Assembly (NCBI RefSeq): GCF_020379485.1
Contig: NC_063445.1
Span: 50,307,422 to 50,371,421 of the forward strand
Origin: Brassica napus
Lineage: Eukaryota; Streptophyta; Magnoliopsida; Brassicales; Brassicaceae
Length of the DNA: 64,000 bases
Reading direction: 5' to 3'
Below the pieces are notes generated by a model. The model was given only the letters and a program-made list of their open reading frames with translations. It did no database searches and was not told where the DNA came from. A program made the position numbers and the translations under genes. This document shows positions 24,835 to 33,879 of the stretch, piece after piece (position 1 is the stretch's first letter; each line of letters begins with the position of its first letter).

Positions 24835-26130
24835 TAGTAATCCGAGCTTTGCGCTAAGATGTTTGTATTAATGTTAGAAATTATATATTATGATTATGTA
24901 TAACATAAGGTATATTTTAAGCGATAGTTAGATAGAACTAAAGGTATCATTGTTAACAGGGGCGAAGCCAGAGATTTTTTTATAATGGGTTCACTAATAT
25001 TAAAATTTAATATATAGTGTTTGCAAGTTTAAGAAGAAGCTTTGGAATATAGTTTTTTTATATTTTGTCTATCACTTTGTAGTAGTCATGGACTTAAGGG
25101 ATTAACAAATAAAATCGAAAAAAGGTGGATCAATAACATATTATAAACAAAACAATAACTGTGTGAAATAAAAAAAAATATAGCTTCTTTAAATTCAGAA
25201 AACACAGTTGCATAATAAAATAAATTGAAGGTTATTTGACCATCTAAATTGTAAAAGTTGTTCCAGATGCGACCATCACGTGAGACTTGCTGGTGGTTCG
25301 TTCCTAGAAGTTTCTTCTCATCTTCAAGGTCATCTAATGTAGAGCTCTCATGGCGCCGAAGGTGGTGAAACTCGCATGCTTATATTGTGTGCTCGAAAAG
25401 ACTAATACACTAAGCCGAGACGATTTACAGATTCAGTCTTCTCGAAACTGAGATCACCTCATCGAGCTGTAACAAAACCGAGTACAACACATTTATCTAG
25501 AAATAGATTTCAACGTCCTCTTTCAGCAATGAGAGGTGGTTCTCAAGAACGTGAGTGCTCTGCCAAATGAATGAAAACAGGTATGGAGAAAAGGGTTCTT
25601 TCATTAACACTTGGCATCATACTAAAGTTTCATCGCTTTGTCGTCTCTACGGATCTGTCGACTTAATGGCGATATGCATGAAACAGGTATGGAGAAAAGG
25701 GTTCTTTCATTAACACTTGGCATCATAATAAAGTTTCATCGCTTTGTCGTCTCTACGGATCTGTCGACCTAATGGCGATAGATCAGATGGGTTACCATTT
25801 TTAATAGAAACATATAGAGGAATAAGGAATCTTTATTGATGATATGATTATATTGAGAGGATTGATAAATCAACTAATCGAACTTGAAGCTTAAGCTTTA
25901 TCGCGTAAAAATGTTCGTCGAAAAAAGTATAGATGGTATGAAGTTCTTTTAAAGGAATGTTAGTTTGAACGTATTAAATTCACAGTTTTGGTGATAAACG
26001 TTCTCTGCGTGACACTTAAACGTTTTACTAAATAAAAACTTCTCGTAAAGCCACGTCACCATGTCACATTCCTTGCCAATAAACTTTTAAGGTAAGTTTT
26101 AAAAGTGCTTCTCATTTAATATATAGGGGA
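24835..26130 (-). mobile_element. Non-autonomous Helitron (~1.3 kb) carrying a foreign segment
   Basis: On the minus strand it starts A|TCCCCTATATATTAAATGAGAAG at 26130, a typical crucifer Helitron head. It ends near 24835 with a decayed hairpin (TTAGCGCAAAGCTCGGAT) followed by a CTAG-like terminus reading CTAT. Unit B at about 50775–50790 has the flanks joined without it, so it is a real insertion after the duplication. A GC-richer segment at 25260–25790 inside looks captured and contains a tandem duplication; its origin is unknown. Confidence 0.7.
25575..25779 (+). repeat. Tandem duplication, period 106 bp, inside the Helitron
   Basis: The 99-bp copies 25575–25673 and 25681–25779 start aaacaggtatggagaaaagg and end taatggcgat, with only two mismatches. 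The copies are young relative to the surrounding element. Confidence 0.9.
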
Positions 26131-26181
26131 TTGTTTAGCTGATTCTTTCTCATATTTCAAGAGGTCAAAATGGTAGTTATA

Positions 26182-26375
26182 AACCAGGATTTGTGGTCTG
26201 GTGGTGATTAACTTGAGGGCAAAAACCCAATACGATGAAACTACCTGGGTTTGAGTCCTGGCCACTGGAAAATTAACATTTTAGCATCGCCAGAGACAGA
26301 TGATCGACACGTGGTAACACATTATTAGTCTGGACCATTTATGTGGGCCATGATACCCCTGTATAATTAAAAAAA
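26182..26375 (+). mobile_element. tRNA-derived SINE, ~195 bp, 13-bp TSD
   Basis: It has a pol III-like box A (ttgtggtctggtggt, about 26191) and box B (gggtttgagtcctgg, about 26249), spaced as in tRNA-derived SINEs, and an A-rich 3' end. It is flanked by the direct repeat AATGGTAGTTATA at 26169–26181 and 26376–26388. The sister 3' flank in unit B (about 50815) has a single copy of the target, which confirms insertion. Confidence 0.85.
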
Positions 26376-26388
26376 AATGGTAGTTATA

Positions 26389-26726
26389 TTTATCTTTGTG
26401 TTTTGACTTTGGGCAATTTGATTTTTGTAATTCGATATATAAACTTAGCACATATAATTTAGGGCAATTGCACTTGATATACACAATTGAAACATTATTT
26501 AGCTAACTGAACAATGCACTGTTGATAAAATTATAATCCCAAACTTTACCCCTACCTCTAGCACTACACTACTTCTAACAGTTGTATGTGCACATCATAT
26601 TTTTGTTTAAAAAAATTATTTAATTTTCCTCTCTTTCCTCTCTCTTATTAAAGGGAAAAAAAATCAGAAACTCTAAATCTTTGTTGAAGCTTGTTGCTCC
26701 GCCACGCTGCATCATCTCCTCACGTC
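26389..26726. other. End of unit A and possible broken exon next to the copia element
   Basis: Homology with unit B ends near 26480. From about 26675 to the copia target (26731), continuing at 31414–31490 on the far side, the sequence without the retroelement reads openly as a Ser/Arg/Pro-rich segment ending RLLVRFGHRD and a stop. It could be an exon fragment encoding an organelle-targeting-like peptide, but I do not recognise it. Confidence 0.3.
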
Positions 26727-26731
26727 CTTTC

Positions 26732-27018
26732 TATTGTTGTAAACCTTTGTAAAGAACACACAGATTATAAGAATGTATCTCTTCTTATTAGCTTAAGAAA
26801 ACTAGCTCAAAAACTTAAGCTCTCACAATCACAATATTCCTCACACATCTCATCTCTCTCTCGACATCTTTATATATAGATGTTTACAATCCTTTTCCTA
26901 TAAGTAATATCATATCTAGATATATCACAATCTCTTTATCTTTATCTCTTTATAATCTCAACACAAATAGGATTAGGATTGCCTTTTCTCTCAATCTTCT
27001 TTCAAGCTTATCCCAACA
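26732..27018 (-). repeat. 3' LTR of the young copia element
   Basis: It is identical to 31122–31408 except at the bases corresponding to about 26948 and 27012. A purine-rich tract (AGAGAGGAGAC on the minus strand, 27029–27019) abuts its inner edge, as required for plus-strand priming. The pol reading frame runs 28 bases into this LTR. Confidence 0.95.
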
Positions 27019-28631
27019 GTCTCCTCTCTAAGCTTGAAATGTCCTTCCTTCACTTCATGAACTCCAATGAGTTCTCTCATCTCTCTGAACTTGATTCTCG
27101 CAAGAGCCTTCGTTAGTATATCCGCCTTTTGCTCAGTGCCAGGAACGTGTTCAACTTCGATCAAACCTTTCTCTACACACTCTCTAATGAAATGATACCG
27201 TGTGTGGATATGCTTGCTTCGACCGTGAAACACCGGGTTTCTAGTGAGAGCGATAGCTGACTGATTGTCGATCTTAATCACCACTCTTTCACTTGACATG
27301 CTCATGATCTCCGTGAGTAAGTCTTGGAGCCATATTGCTTGACGCGATGCTTCAGTCCCCGCCATGAACTCGGCTTCACACAATGATAACGCGACCGTCT
27401 CCTGTTTCTGAGAGCACCAAGTGATGGGGCTTTTACCAAGGTAGAAGATGTGTCCCGTTGTGCTCCTTCCATCATCTGGGTCTACATTGTAACTACTGTC
27501 ACTGTAGCCCACTATCTTTCTTGTGTGAGAAGCCGACCGCTCGAACGTTAAACCATACGAGGCTGTTCCTTTCAAGTATCTAAGACATTGCTTCAACGCC
27601 ACGCCATGCGACTCCCTAGGGCTTTGCATTAACCTGCTTAGAACTCCAACACAGTATGCTAGATCAGGTCTGGTGTGAAGTAAATATCGAAAACAACCTA
27701 CTGTCTTCCTGAATAACGTTGCTTCAATCTCCCTCTCTTGCTCTGACTTTGCCAATCTAATGCCAGCATCCATCTGTATCAACACTGGATTACAATCCTT
27801 CATACCCGTTTCCTCTAAGATCTTCAAGGCGTACCGATGTTGGTTCAGGGTTATCCCCTTGTCATGTTGACATACTTCAATCCCAAGGTAATAGGATAGC
27901 TTACCTAAATCACTCATCTCAAATTTTCTCCCCATCTCTAGTTTGAACTCGTTTACAGCTTTCATGTTTGTTCCTGTAACGAACAAATCATCTACGTAGA
28001 CTGCAATGACAAGTAGACTATTACCTTCAGTTCTCCGATAGACGGATGGCTCTTTTAGACAGCGCTCAAATTTCAACTCAAGTAAGATCCTGTTGAGCTT
28101 ATCATTCCAAGCTCTAGGCGCTTGCTTTAGACCATACAACGCCTTCTTTAATTTATATACCTTGCCTTCTTGTCCCTCTATCTCGAATCCTTCTGGTTGA
28201 TTAACATGCACTGTCTCTTTCAACTCTCCGTGTAAGAAGGCAGTTTTAACGTCCAAGTGATGTATCTCCCAACCGTGAGACGCTGCAAGACTGATCAGCA
28301 ACCGTATTGTTTCGATTCTTGCAACAGGAGCAAAAACTTCATCATAGTCAACCCCATATTGTTGAACGTAGCCCTTTGCCACGAGCCGAGCCTTGTACTT
28401 GTTAATGCTTCCGTCAGAGTTCCTCTTGATCTTGAAGATCCATTTCAAACCAATAGGTTTTACACCTTGCGGTAAGTCTACAAGGGTCCAACACTCCAGT
28501 TTGGTAATAGAATGAATCTCGTCTTCGCAAGCCCGTATCCATTCTTTGCTACCTTTTGCTTCATTATAATCATAGGGCTCGTTGTTTACGCACATCAACA
28601 ATATTTCTCCAGCTTCCTCCATGAACAAGAC
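26991..28631 (-). CDS. Copia reverse transcriptase–RNase H segment, downstream of the premature stop
   Basis: This is in the same frame as the gag–integrase part and separated from it only by TAG at 28634–28632. It holds the RVT_2 domain (WIFKIKRNSDGSINKYKARLVAKGYVQ, FAPVARIETIR, HHLDVKTAFLHGELKE) and the catalytic YVDDLFVTG. The C-terminal RNase H has GYSDSSYNVDPDDGRSTTG, WCSQKQETVALSLCEAEF, IDNQSAIALTRNP and HVPGTEQKADILTK. All expected motifs are present and open over 546 codons. It lacks its own start, so without stop readthrough it would not be made as part of the polyprotein. Confidence 0.9.
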   Translation of the reverse strand, partial: VLFMEEAGEILLMCVNNEPYDYNEAKGSKEWIRACEDEIHSITKLECWTLVDLPQGVKPIGLKWIFKIKRNSDGSINKYKARLVAKGYVQQYGVDYDEVFAPVARIETIRLLISLAASHGWEIHHLDVKTAFLHGELKETVHVNQPEGFEIEGQEGKVYKLKKALYGLKQAPRAWNDKLNRILLELKFERCLKEPSVYRRTEGNSLLVIAVYVDDLFVTGTNMKAVNEFKLEMGRKFEMSDLGKLSYYLGIEVCQHDKGITLNQHRYALKILEETGMKDCNPVLIQMDAGIRLAKSEQEREIEATLFRKTVGCFRYLLHTRPDLAYCVGVLSRLMQSPRESHGVALKQCLRYLKGTASYGLTFERSASHTRKIVGYSDSSYNVDPDDGRSTTGHIFYLGKSPITWCSQKQETVALSLCEAEFMAGTEASRQAIWLQDLLTEIMSMSSERVVIKIDNQSAIALTRNPVFHGRSKHIHTRYHFIRECVEKGLIEVEHVPGTEQKADILTKALARIKFREMRELIGVHEVKEGHFKLREETVGISLKED

Positions 28632-31106
28632 CTAGTCATCAAGGTACTTCGGCTTCGAGGTCTCGCGTTGTGATCTTCTTAACTGAGGTTGATCTTCTTC
28701 GCTCTCTACATCACTTTCTTGATCACTAGCGGTAATTGTCTCATCACCATTAACAATTGGTTTCTTTTCTTCTTCATTGTGTACATTGTTCTGTTCTGTG
28801 ATCCCATGATTTCCAAACACTCCGACCGTGACTTCAAAACCTCCATCACTACTTTCTTCTATCTTATCTCGTTTCCAGTTCCATCCCTTTGTCTCATCAA
28901 AAATCACATCTCGGCTTACCACTATCTTGCTTGTCTGTGGGTCAAGGAGGCGATATGCCTTAGATCCTGGCTCTGTCCCAAGATGGGCAAGCATCCGAGA
29001 CCTATCATCTAGCTTCTTCAAGAGCTTCGAGTCCACTTTTGCATACCCTATGCATCCGAAAACCCTCAGATGACTCACATTTGGCTTTCTCCCACGGTAA
29101 AGATCGTATGGCGTCTGATCCTTTAATGCTCTTGTGGCTATGCGGTTTAGGAGATAGGTAGAGTGTCTGATTGCTTCTCCCCATAGTCGGTTAGGGACTG
29201 ACATATGCTTCATGATGCTCCTGGACATCTCCATCAGTGTCCTATTGCGTCTCTCCACCACTCCGTTCTGTTGAGGAGTGTACGGAGCGGTAAGATGTCG
29301 TTTAATTCCACACTCATCACAGAACAGATTAAACTCTTTTGAAACGAATTCTCCTCCCCGATCTGTTCTGAGAGTTTGAATGTGCTCTCCTGTTTCTTGC
29401 TCTACAAGTTTCTTGAAGATTTTGAATTTTCCAAATGCATCTCCTTTCTCCTTAAGTAGTATGGTCCACATGTATCTCGAGTAGTCATCGATGAGGACAA
29501 AAACGTATCTGTTCCCTGCACTTGTGCTTGGATTAACTGGTCCACATAGGTCACCGTCAATCAACTCGAGTTTCTTTGTAGCTCTGTATGCGGTAGACTG
29601 TGGAAAAGATTGCCGTGCTTGTTTTCCCAATAAGCACGATCCACACACTTTCTTCTCAATGTCAAACTTTTGAATTCCCATGACCAGCTCTCGTTGCACC
29701 ATTGATTTCATGGTCTCCATGTTTATGTGACCCAACCTTGAATGCCACTTAATTGACTCTGATGTTGTTGTAGTCAGAAGTGATAGATCCTCCTTAATCC
29801 CCATACGAACTTTATACAACCTGTTTTTGGATCTTGCTGCTTTAGCAATAAGTTTCCCATGGAGATTTCGCATTATCAAGTACTCTCCTTTCATTCTCAC
29901 ATCACATCCCGCTTCAGTTGCTTGCCCCAGACTGATTATATTGCTCTTGAGATCGGGAATGAAGTACACATCTGTGATTTTCCTCTGTTCTCCGTTTCTG
30001 TCTATAAATTCTATTGATCCTTTCCCTTTGATGTCGATTTTGGAATCATCACCGAACCTGACTTTACCGCTCACAGAATCATCGACATGGGAGAAGTATC
30101 TTCGATCACCACTCATGTGATTACTGGCCCCATTGTCTAGGTACCAGATGTTGTCATCTCCATCTCTTCCATCGTAGTTGCTTGGAACTATCTTCTCTTC
30201 ATTTAAGTATACTAACTCATGCATCATCAGTTCATCTGCCTCTTGAGTCGACGAGTTGTCTACTTCTTGTGTTTCTTGGAGCTTAAGTAACCGATCCGGA
30301 CAGTCATACGCGACATGCCCTGTTTTGTCACAACGAAAGTAAGTGAGCCTTGATGCATCTCTTGGTCCATTGAATCTTCCACGACCACGTCCCCTATTGA
30401 AGAAGCGTCCTCCACGACCTCTGCCTCTAAAGTTGTTGTTGTTGTAGTCACGAGCTTGCTGTTGTTGTGGCTCCATGTTCGCATACATCAACTTACTTTG
30501 ATCTTCTTGATTATCCTCATCTTCGGCAACACGCTCCACATAGGCTTTCAGACGTCCTATAATGTCCTCAAAACTTGTGGTCTTGAGATCTAGGACTTGC
30601 TCTAAGGAAGCTACGATGTGTATATACTTCTTCCGAGGCAAACACTTGAGAAACTTCTTAACCAGCTTGGTTTCTTCGATTTCCTCTCCTAGTGCCATTG
30701 ACTTTGACGATAATTCTGATAGTTTGCCAACAAAATCATCAATCGTCTCTGTCTCTTTCATCTTAAGTCGATCGAAATCAGCCATCAACGTTTGTAATCT
30801 CGCCTCTCTGACACGCTCAGCTCCCACATGTCTCGTTCGAATTGCCTCCCATACTTTCTTTGCATTGTTTAGCTCTCCAACCTGTAGTATCAACGCCTCT
30901 GGTATTGACTGAAAGATAAGCGCCACAGCCATGTTGTTCTTCTCGTCGTCTGTACCCTCGGTTTCGACAACTTCCCACACCTTGTGAACCTTGAGTAGAA
31001 TTTTCATCCTCATGGCCCACACGGTATAGTTAGTTGCAGTAAGAGTAGGGCACTTGATCGATGAAGAGCCTCCATCCTTTGGTTTTGCGACTACTATATC
31101 ACCCAT
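28632..31106 (-). CDS. Copia gag–protease–integrase segment (824 codons, ends at premature stop)
   Basis: From MGDIVVAKP at 31106: a gag domain (NYTVWAMRMKILLKVHKVWEVVE; UBN2-like), a Gly/Arg-rich stretch, a CCHC zinc knuckle that reads Y-F-R-C-DKTGH-VAYD-C (first Cys replaced by Tyr), and an aspartic protease at WYLDNGASNHMSG. The integrase follows, with HHCC zinc finger (WHSRLGHIN … CGSCLLGKQ), catalytic Asp in the IDGDLCGP block, Asp in RTDRGGEF and Glu in GVVERRNRT. The frame ends at KYLDD-stop. The next codons continue the polyprotein in the same frame, so the TAG replaces a sense codon. Products would package RNA and insert cDNA. Confidence 0.9.
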   Translation of the reverse strand: MGDIVVAKPKDGGSSSIKCPTLTATNYTVWAMRMKILLKVHKVWEVVETEGTDDEKNNMAVALIFQSIPEALILQVGELNNAKKVWEAIRTRHVGAERVREARLQTLMADFDRLKMKETETIDDFVGKLSELSSKSMALGEEIEETKLVKKFLKCLPRKKYIHIVASLEQVLDLKTTSFEDIIGRLKAYVERVAEDEDNQEDQSKLMYANMEPQQQQARDYNNNNFRGRGRGGRFFNRGRGRGRFNGPRDASRLTYFRCDKTGHVAYDCPDRLLKLQETQEVDNSSTQEADELMMHELVYLNEEKIVPSNYDGRDGDDNIWYLDNGASNHMSGDRRYFSHVDDSVSGKVRFGDDSKIDIKGKGSIEFIDRNGEQRKITDVYFIPDLKSNIISLGQATEAGCDVRMKGEYLIMRNLHGKLIAKAARSKNRLYKVRMGIKEDLSLLTTTTSESIKWHSRLGHINMETMKSMVQRELVMGIQKFDIEKKVCGSCLLGKQARQSFPQSTAYRATKKLELIDGDLCGPVNPSTSAGNRYVFVLIDDYSRYMWTILLKEKGDAFGKFKIFKKLVEQETGEHIQTLRTDRGGEFVSKEFNLFCDECGIKRHLTAPYTPQQNGVVERRNRTLMEMSRSIMKHMSVPNRLWGEAIRHSTYLLNRIATRALKDQTPYDLYRGRKPNVSHLRVFGCIGYAKVDSKLLKKLDDRSRMLAHLGTEPGSKAYRLLDPQTSKIVVSRDVIFDETKGWNWKRDKIEESSDGGFEVTVGVFGNHGITEQNNVHNEEEKKPIVNGDETITASDQESDVESEEDQPQLRRSQRETSKPKYLDD

Positions 31107-31107
31107 A

Positions 31108-31119
31108 GCTTTGATACCA
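31108..31119 (-). other. Primer binding site of the young copia element
   Basis: The minus strand reads TGGTATCAAAGC, one base off the TGGTATCAGAGC complementary to plant initiator methionine tRNA. It lies 2 bases inside the LTR, and the gag ATG follows 1 base later (31106). Confidence 0.85.
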
Positions 31120-31121
31120 AA

Positions 31122-31408
31122 TATTGTTGTAAACCTTTGTAAAGAACACACAGATTATAAGAATGTATCTCTTCTTATTAGCTTAAGAAAACTAGCTCAA
31201 AAACTTAAGCTCTCACAATCACAATATTCCTCACACATCTCATCTCTCTCTCGACATCTTTATATATAGATGTTTACAATCCTTTTCCTATAAGTAATAT
31301 CATATCTAGATATATCACAATCTCTTTATCTTTATCTTTTTATAATCTCAACACAAATAGGATTAGGATTGCCTTTTCTCTCAATCTTCTTTCAAGCTTA
31401 TACCAACA
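31122..31408 (-). repeat. 5' LTR of the young copia element
   Basis: This is the partner of 26732–27018 (two mismatches in 287). It would hold the element promoter. The primer binding site lies just inside (31119–31108). Confidence 0.95.
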
Positions 31409-31523
31409 CTTTCTCCGCCAGCACCTCTTGCGCTCTGCCACCGACGCGTCTCCTTGTTCGGTTCGGCCACCGCGACTTAATTTCATAATTTTTACCCTAA
31501 ATTACCTCAATTTTTTTAAACAG

Positions 31524-32094
31524 ATGAGCAGAATCCAAGAAGATACATGAGAGAATTTCAGTCGATGCTTGAAGGTTGCGAGGAGGAGGATAAAGAAGCC
31601 ATAACTGAGGAAAGAGGCCAAACCGGTGTAGCTGAGAAAAAGTGACGGTTAAGCATTAACCAAGTCAAAGCCTTGGACAAGAACTTTGAGTTAGAGAACA
31701 AGCTTGAGGCTGAGAGGAAAGTGAAGTTAGCTCAAGAACTTGGTCTTCAACCTCGTCAAGTAGCTGTTTGGTTCCAGAACCGCCGTGCACGGTGGAAGAC
31801 AAAACAGCTCGAGAAAGATTACGGCGTTCTTAAAACCCAATACGATTCTCTCCGTCATAACTTCGATTCCCTCCGCCGTGACAATGAATCTCTTCTTCAA
31901 GAGGTAACAAAAATTCAAACTTTTTTCTGATTAAAGATTGAAACTTTATGTTGAAGACTGAATTTTTTTGATGCAGATTAGTAAACTGAAGTGTAAGCTT
32001 AACGGAGAAGAAGAAGAGGAGGAAGAGAACAACGCCGTGATGATGGAGAGTGAATTGTCGGTCAAGGAGGAAGAAGTTTTGTTGCCCGGGGGAA
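31524..32094 (+). pseudogene. HD-Zip class I transcription factor fragment (ATHB6/ATHB16-like)
   Basis: The segment starts after an intron-like AG with DEQNPRRY, then REFQSMLEG, [17 protein letters not shown]. Helix III of the homeodomain ([29 protein letters not shown]) and the adjoining leucine zipper ([32 protein letters not shown]) follow. A normal intron (31903–31978, gtaaca…gcag) is retained, and then an acidic stretch and SVKEEEVLLPG before homology ends. There is a TGA at 31643–31645. The first exon and the whole C-terminus are missing. The kept intron means a DNA-level copy and not a retrocopy. Family proteins bind CAATNATTG in ABA and growth responses; this fragment cannot. Confidence 0.85.
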
Positions 32095-32559
32095 AACGAG
32101 TAACGCGCCACTGCGCCGGAGCTTCCTACCGGAGTTCATCTCCGACGTGCCATCGTCGAAGTCGTCGGTGAAGTTTGCGACGGCGGAGGCGGAGCTGAAG
32201 CATTGTTTGAGTTTGGAGAGGCCGTCGGCTTTGTCTCCGACGTGGCAACCCGTGAGTTTCTCGAAAGTTTCCCACGCGCTTCGAGTGGCGTTTAGGAAGC
32301 AGTAAGTTACACAAGCCAAGCATTTTCTCTCCTCCCAAGCTTTGTCATCTCCGTGTTTGGATGGAGACTTTCCAACGTCGTCGGTCTCCCACCCACCCCT
32401 TTCCTTGGGAATCTGAGAGGCGTGACGGAACAGATGCGGGTCAGTATTGTTGGTGGCGTTTCTCTCGATCTGGGTATCTCGGTGGGGATTCTGGTGCGGC
32501 GGTTCCATATGAGAGCTCCGGTGCCCTGGTGGCTTGTCGGTTACGGCAGTGGTTGTCAC
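32062..32559 (-). CDS. Unrecognised 165-codon ORF next to the HD-Zip fragment
   Basis: Read on the minus strand the frame is open and its distal half has strongly C/G-ending codons: KCLACVTYCFLNATRSAWETFEKLTG, CHVGDKADGLSKLKQCFSSAS, then NFTDDFDDGTSEMNSG. This codon pattern looks like real coding sequence, with Cys residues spaced through the region. The opposite strand is also open in part and shows a good splice donor (CAGTAAGT at 32299), so the orientation is not settled. I do not recognise the family. Its abrupt junction with the HD-Zip fragment suggests a captured or rearranged gene piece. Confidence 0.3.
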   Translation of the reverse strand: MTTTAVTDKPPGHRSSHMEPPHQNPHRDTQIERNATNNTDPHLFRHASQIPKERGGWETDDVGKSPSKHGDDKAWEERKCLACVTYCFLNATRSAWETFEKLTGCHVGDKADGLSKLKQCFSSASAVANFTDDFDDGTSEMNSGRKLRRSGALLVFPRATKLLPP

Positions 32560-33870
32560 TGTTAGAGGGTGACGGTGACGCCGTCGGAGACTCCGCTAGT
32601 TAGCGATCGGAGTGTTAGGGTTTTTCCCGATTGATGTGAGATCTTAGTTTGTCGATGGCGGTTCTCCGGGACCTGCATCCTCCAGTGCGACCTACGCTCA
32701 TGACGGGTGGATTGATGAGAGGCGCATAGATCCTCGGTGCAAGAATACGAGCTCCAATCACAACTGCGGCGGCTAGGTGGGGTCGGTTATCAATCAGTTA
32801 TCAATGAATTTGGTAATTTTGTTGAAGGTTCACAAGGATTTTGGTTGATTTGGGTGCTTGGTATCTCTGTATCTGTTGGTTTTAATTTTGTGTTCTATAT
32901 TTTATTCTGGATTTATCTTGTTGCTCTTCTTGTTCTTTGTTAGTTTGATTCCTTGTGGTAGGGCTGTAGTTTCTAGGAAACTTTTATTTCGCCGGTTTTC
33001 TTTCCGGTGACGTTAATATATGGTCAGCCGGCTTAATGTTTCGATTCATGTATCCATCTACCTTTGTATCTTTCTTTGGTTAGAAAGACAATGTTTAAAA
33101 AAAAATATTTATCTTTTCTCCAAATGCCATAATAGTAAGTTAAAAGATTTCATCTTTCTAACCACAAGTGAAGTTCCCCGGTTAGGTGAAAGTTCACTTG
33201 TGCTGCAGGCTATATACAGCACAAGTGAAGTTCCCCGGGTTAGGTGAGTCTTTTCGCCTCTGTTTCTCTCTCCAACTATCTAAATATATTTTCCCTTTCA
33301 TGATCTTCTAATTAACTTATGTTTTGTGTATTTCTAGCCAATTTGGCCTATAATTTATTCACATGAAAAAGGAAATATGTTATTTGATGTGACTATAAAT
33401 CTAATTGTACTACAATAGAGGGGAGAAATGCTACAATATCTTTCTGTTCATCAAATAATAAGGAAACAATATGTTAAGAACTATAATCATCATTTGTTTG
33501 TCTCTTGTTTTTTTCCAATTGTGGTTCTTCCTGTTTATTAATTTGAACTCACAACAATATTATCAAATGATAAAGAAGTAAATTAACTATATATGTTCTG
33601 GCACACAAAAAAACACAAATCACATTTTCAACATATTTGAGCCGGAATTCTAAATCCGTGAAAAATATTTTGATTTCGGTTTTGACATAATGTCTGGACC
33701 ATTTAGTAGATAGATTATATATATATATATTAAATGTACGGATTAGAAATTAAAAATCCATTAAAATAATCAGTATAAACATGTAATTATCATAAACCAA
33801 GTAAAAATCTTATATACCTAAGAATGAAAACCCTCATGCCTGAAGTATTATCAATTATATGTGTTGGAAT
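32560..33870. other. Non-coding stretch with an A-rich end and a hairpin/direct repeat
   Basis: From 32600 to 33105 the sequence is GC-richer, runs into a T-rich segment and ends in a nine-A run (33097–33105), so it may be a retroelement 3' piece. I cannot name it. The 33163–33247 repeat/hairpin is listed separately. From 33250 to 33870 it is AT-rich, with no gene seen. Confidence 0.35.
33163..33247. repeat. Direct repeat with internal 13-bp perfect hairpin
   Basis: A 27-bp unit (CACAAGTGAAGTTCCCCGG…TTAGGTGA) at 33163–33189 is repeated at about 33220–33247 with one extra G. Between them the inverted piece TTCACTTGTGCTG (33193–33205) pairs perfectly with CAGCACAAGTGAA (33217–33229) around an 11-nt loop. 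Confidence 0.85.
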
Positions 33871-33879
33871 ACTATGAAT

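Larger units (their letters stand above)
11370..26480 (+). repeat. Tandem duplication unit A (dead CYP79C copy plus flanks)
   Basis: Upstream and downstream sequences here are clearly alignable with 42350–50900 (unit B). For example, 11390–11700 matches 42360–42620, the gene body 13979–24103 matches 46477–50220, and the 3' flank 24450–24600 with 26130–26470 matches 50340–50480 with 50780–50880. A third partial unit C starts near 51000. The length differences between units are all explained by transposon insertions annotated separately. Confidence 0.8.
26732..31408 (-). mobile_element. Young Ty1/copia LTR retrotransposon, 4.68 kb, TSD CTTTC
   Basis: Two 287-bp LTRs (26732–27018 and 31122–31408) differ by two bases. 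CTTTC flanks the element at 26727–26731 and 31409–31413. In element orientation the order is 5' LTR, primer site, gag–protease–integrase, reverse transcriptase–RNase H, purine tract, 3' LTR. The LTR ends are TGTTGG…ACAACAATA, with the duplication placing the last base beyond the usual CA. The coding region is open except for one in-frame stop at 28632–28634. It is the youngest datable insertion in the window. Confidence 0.95.
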
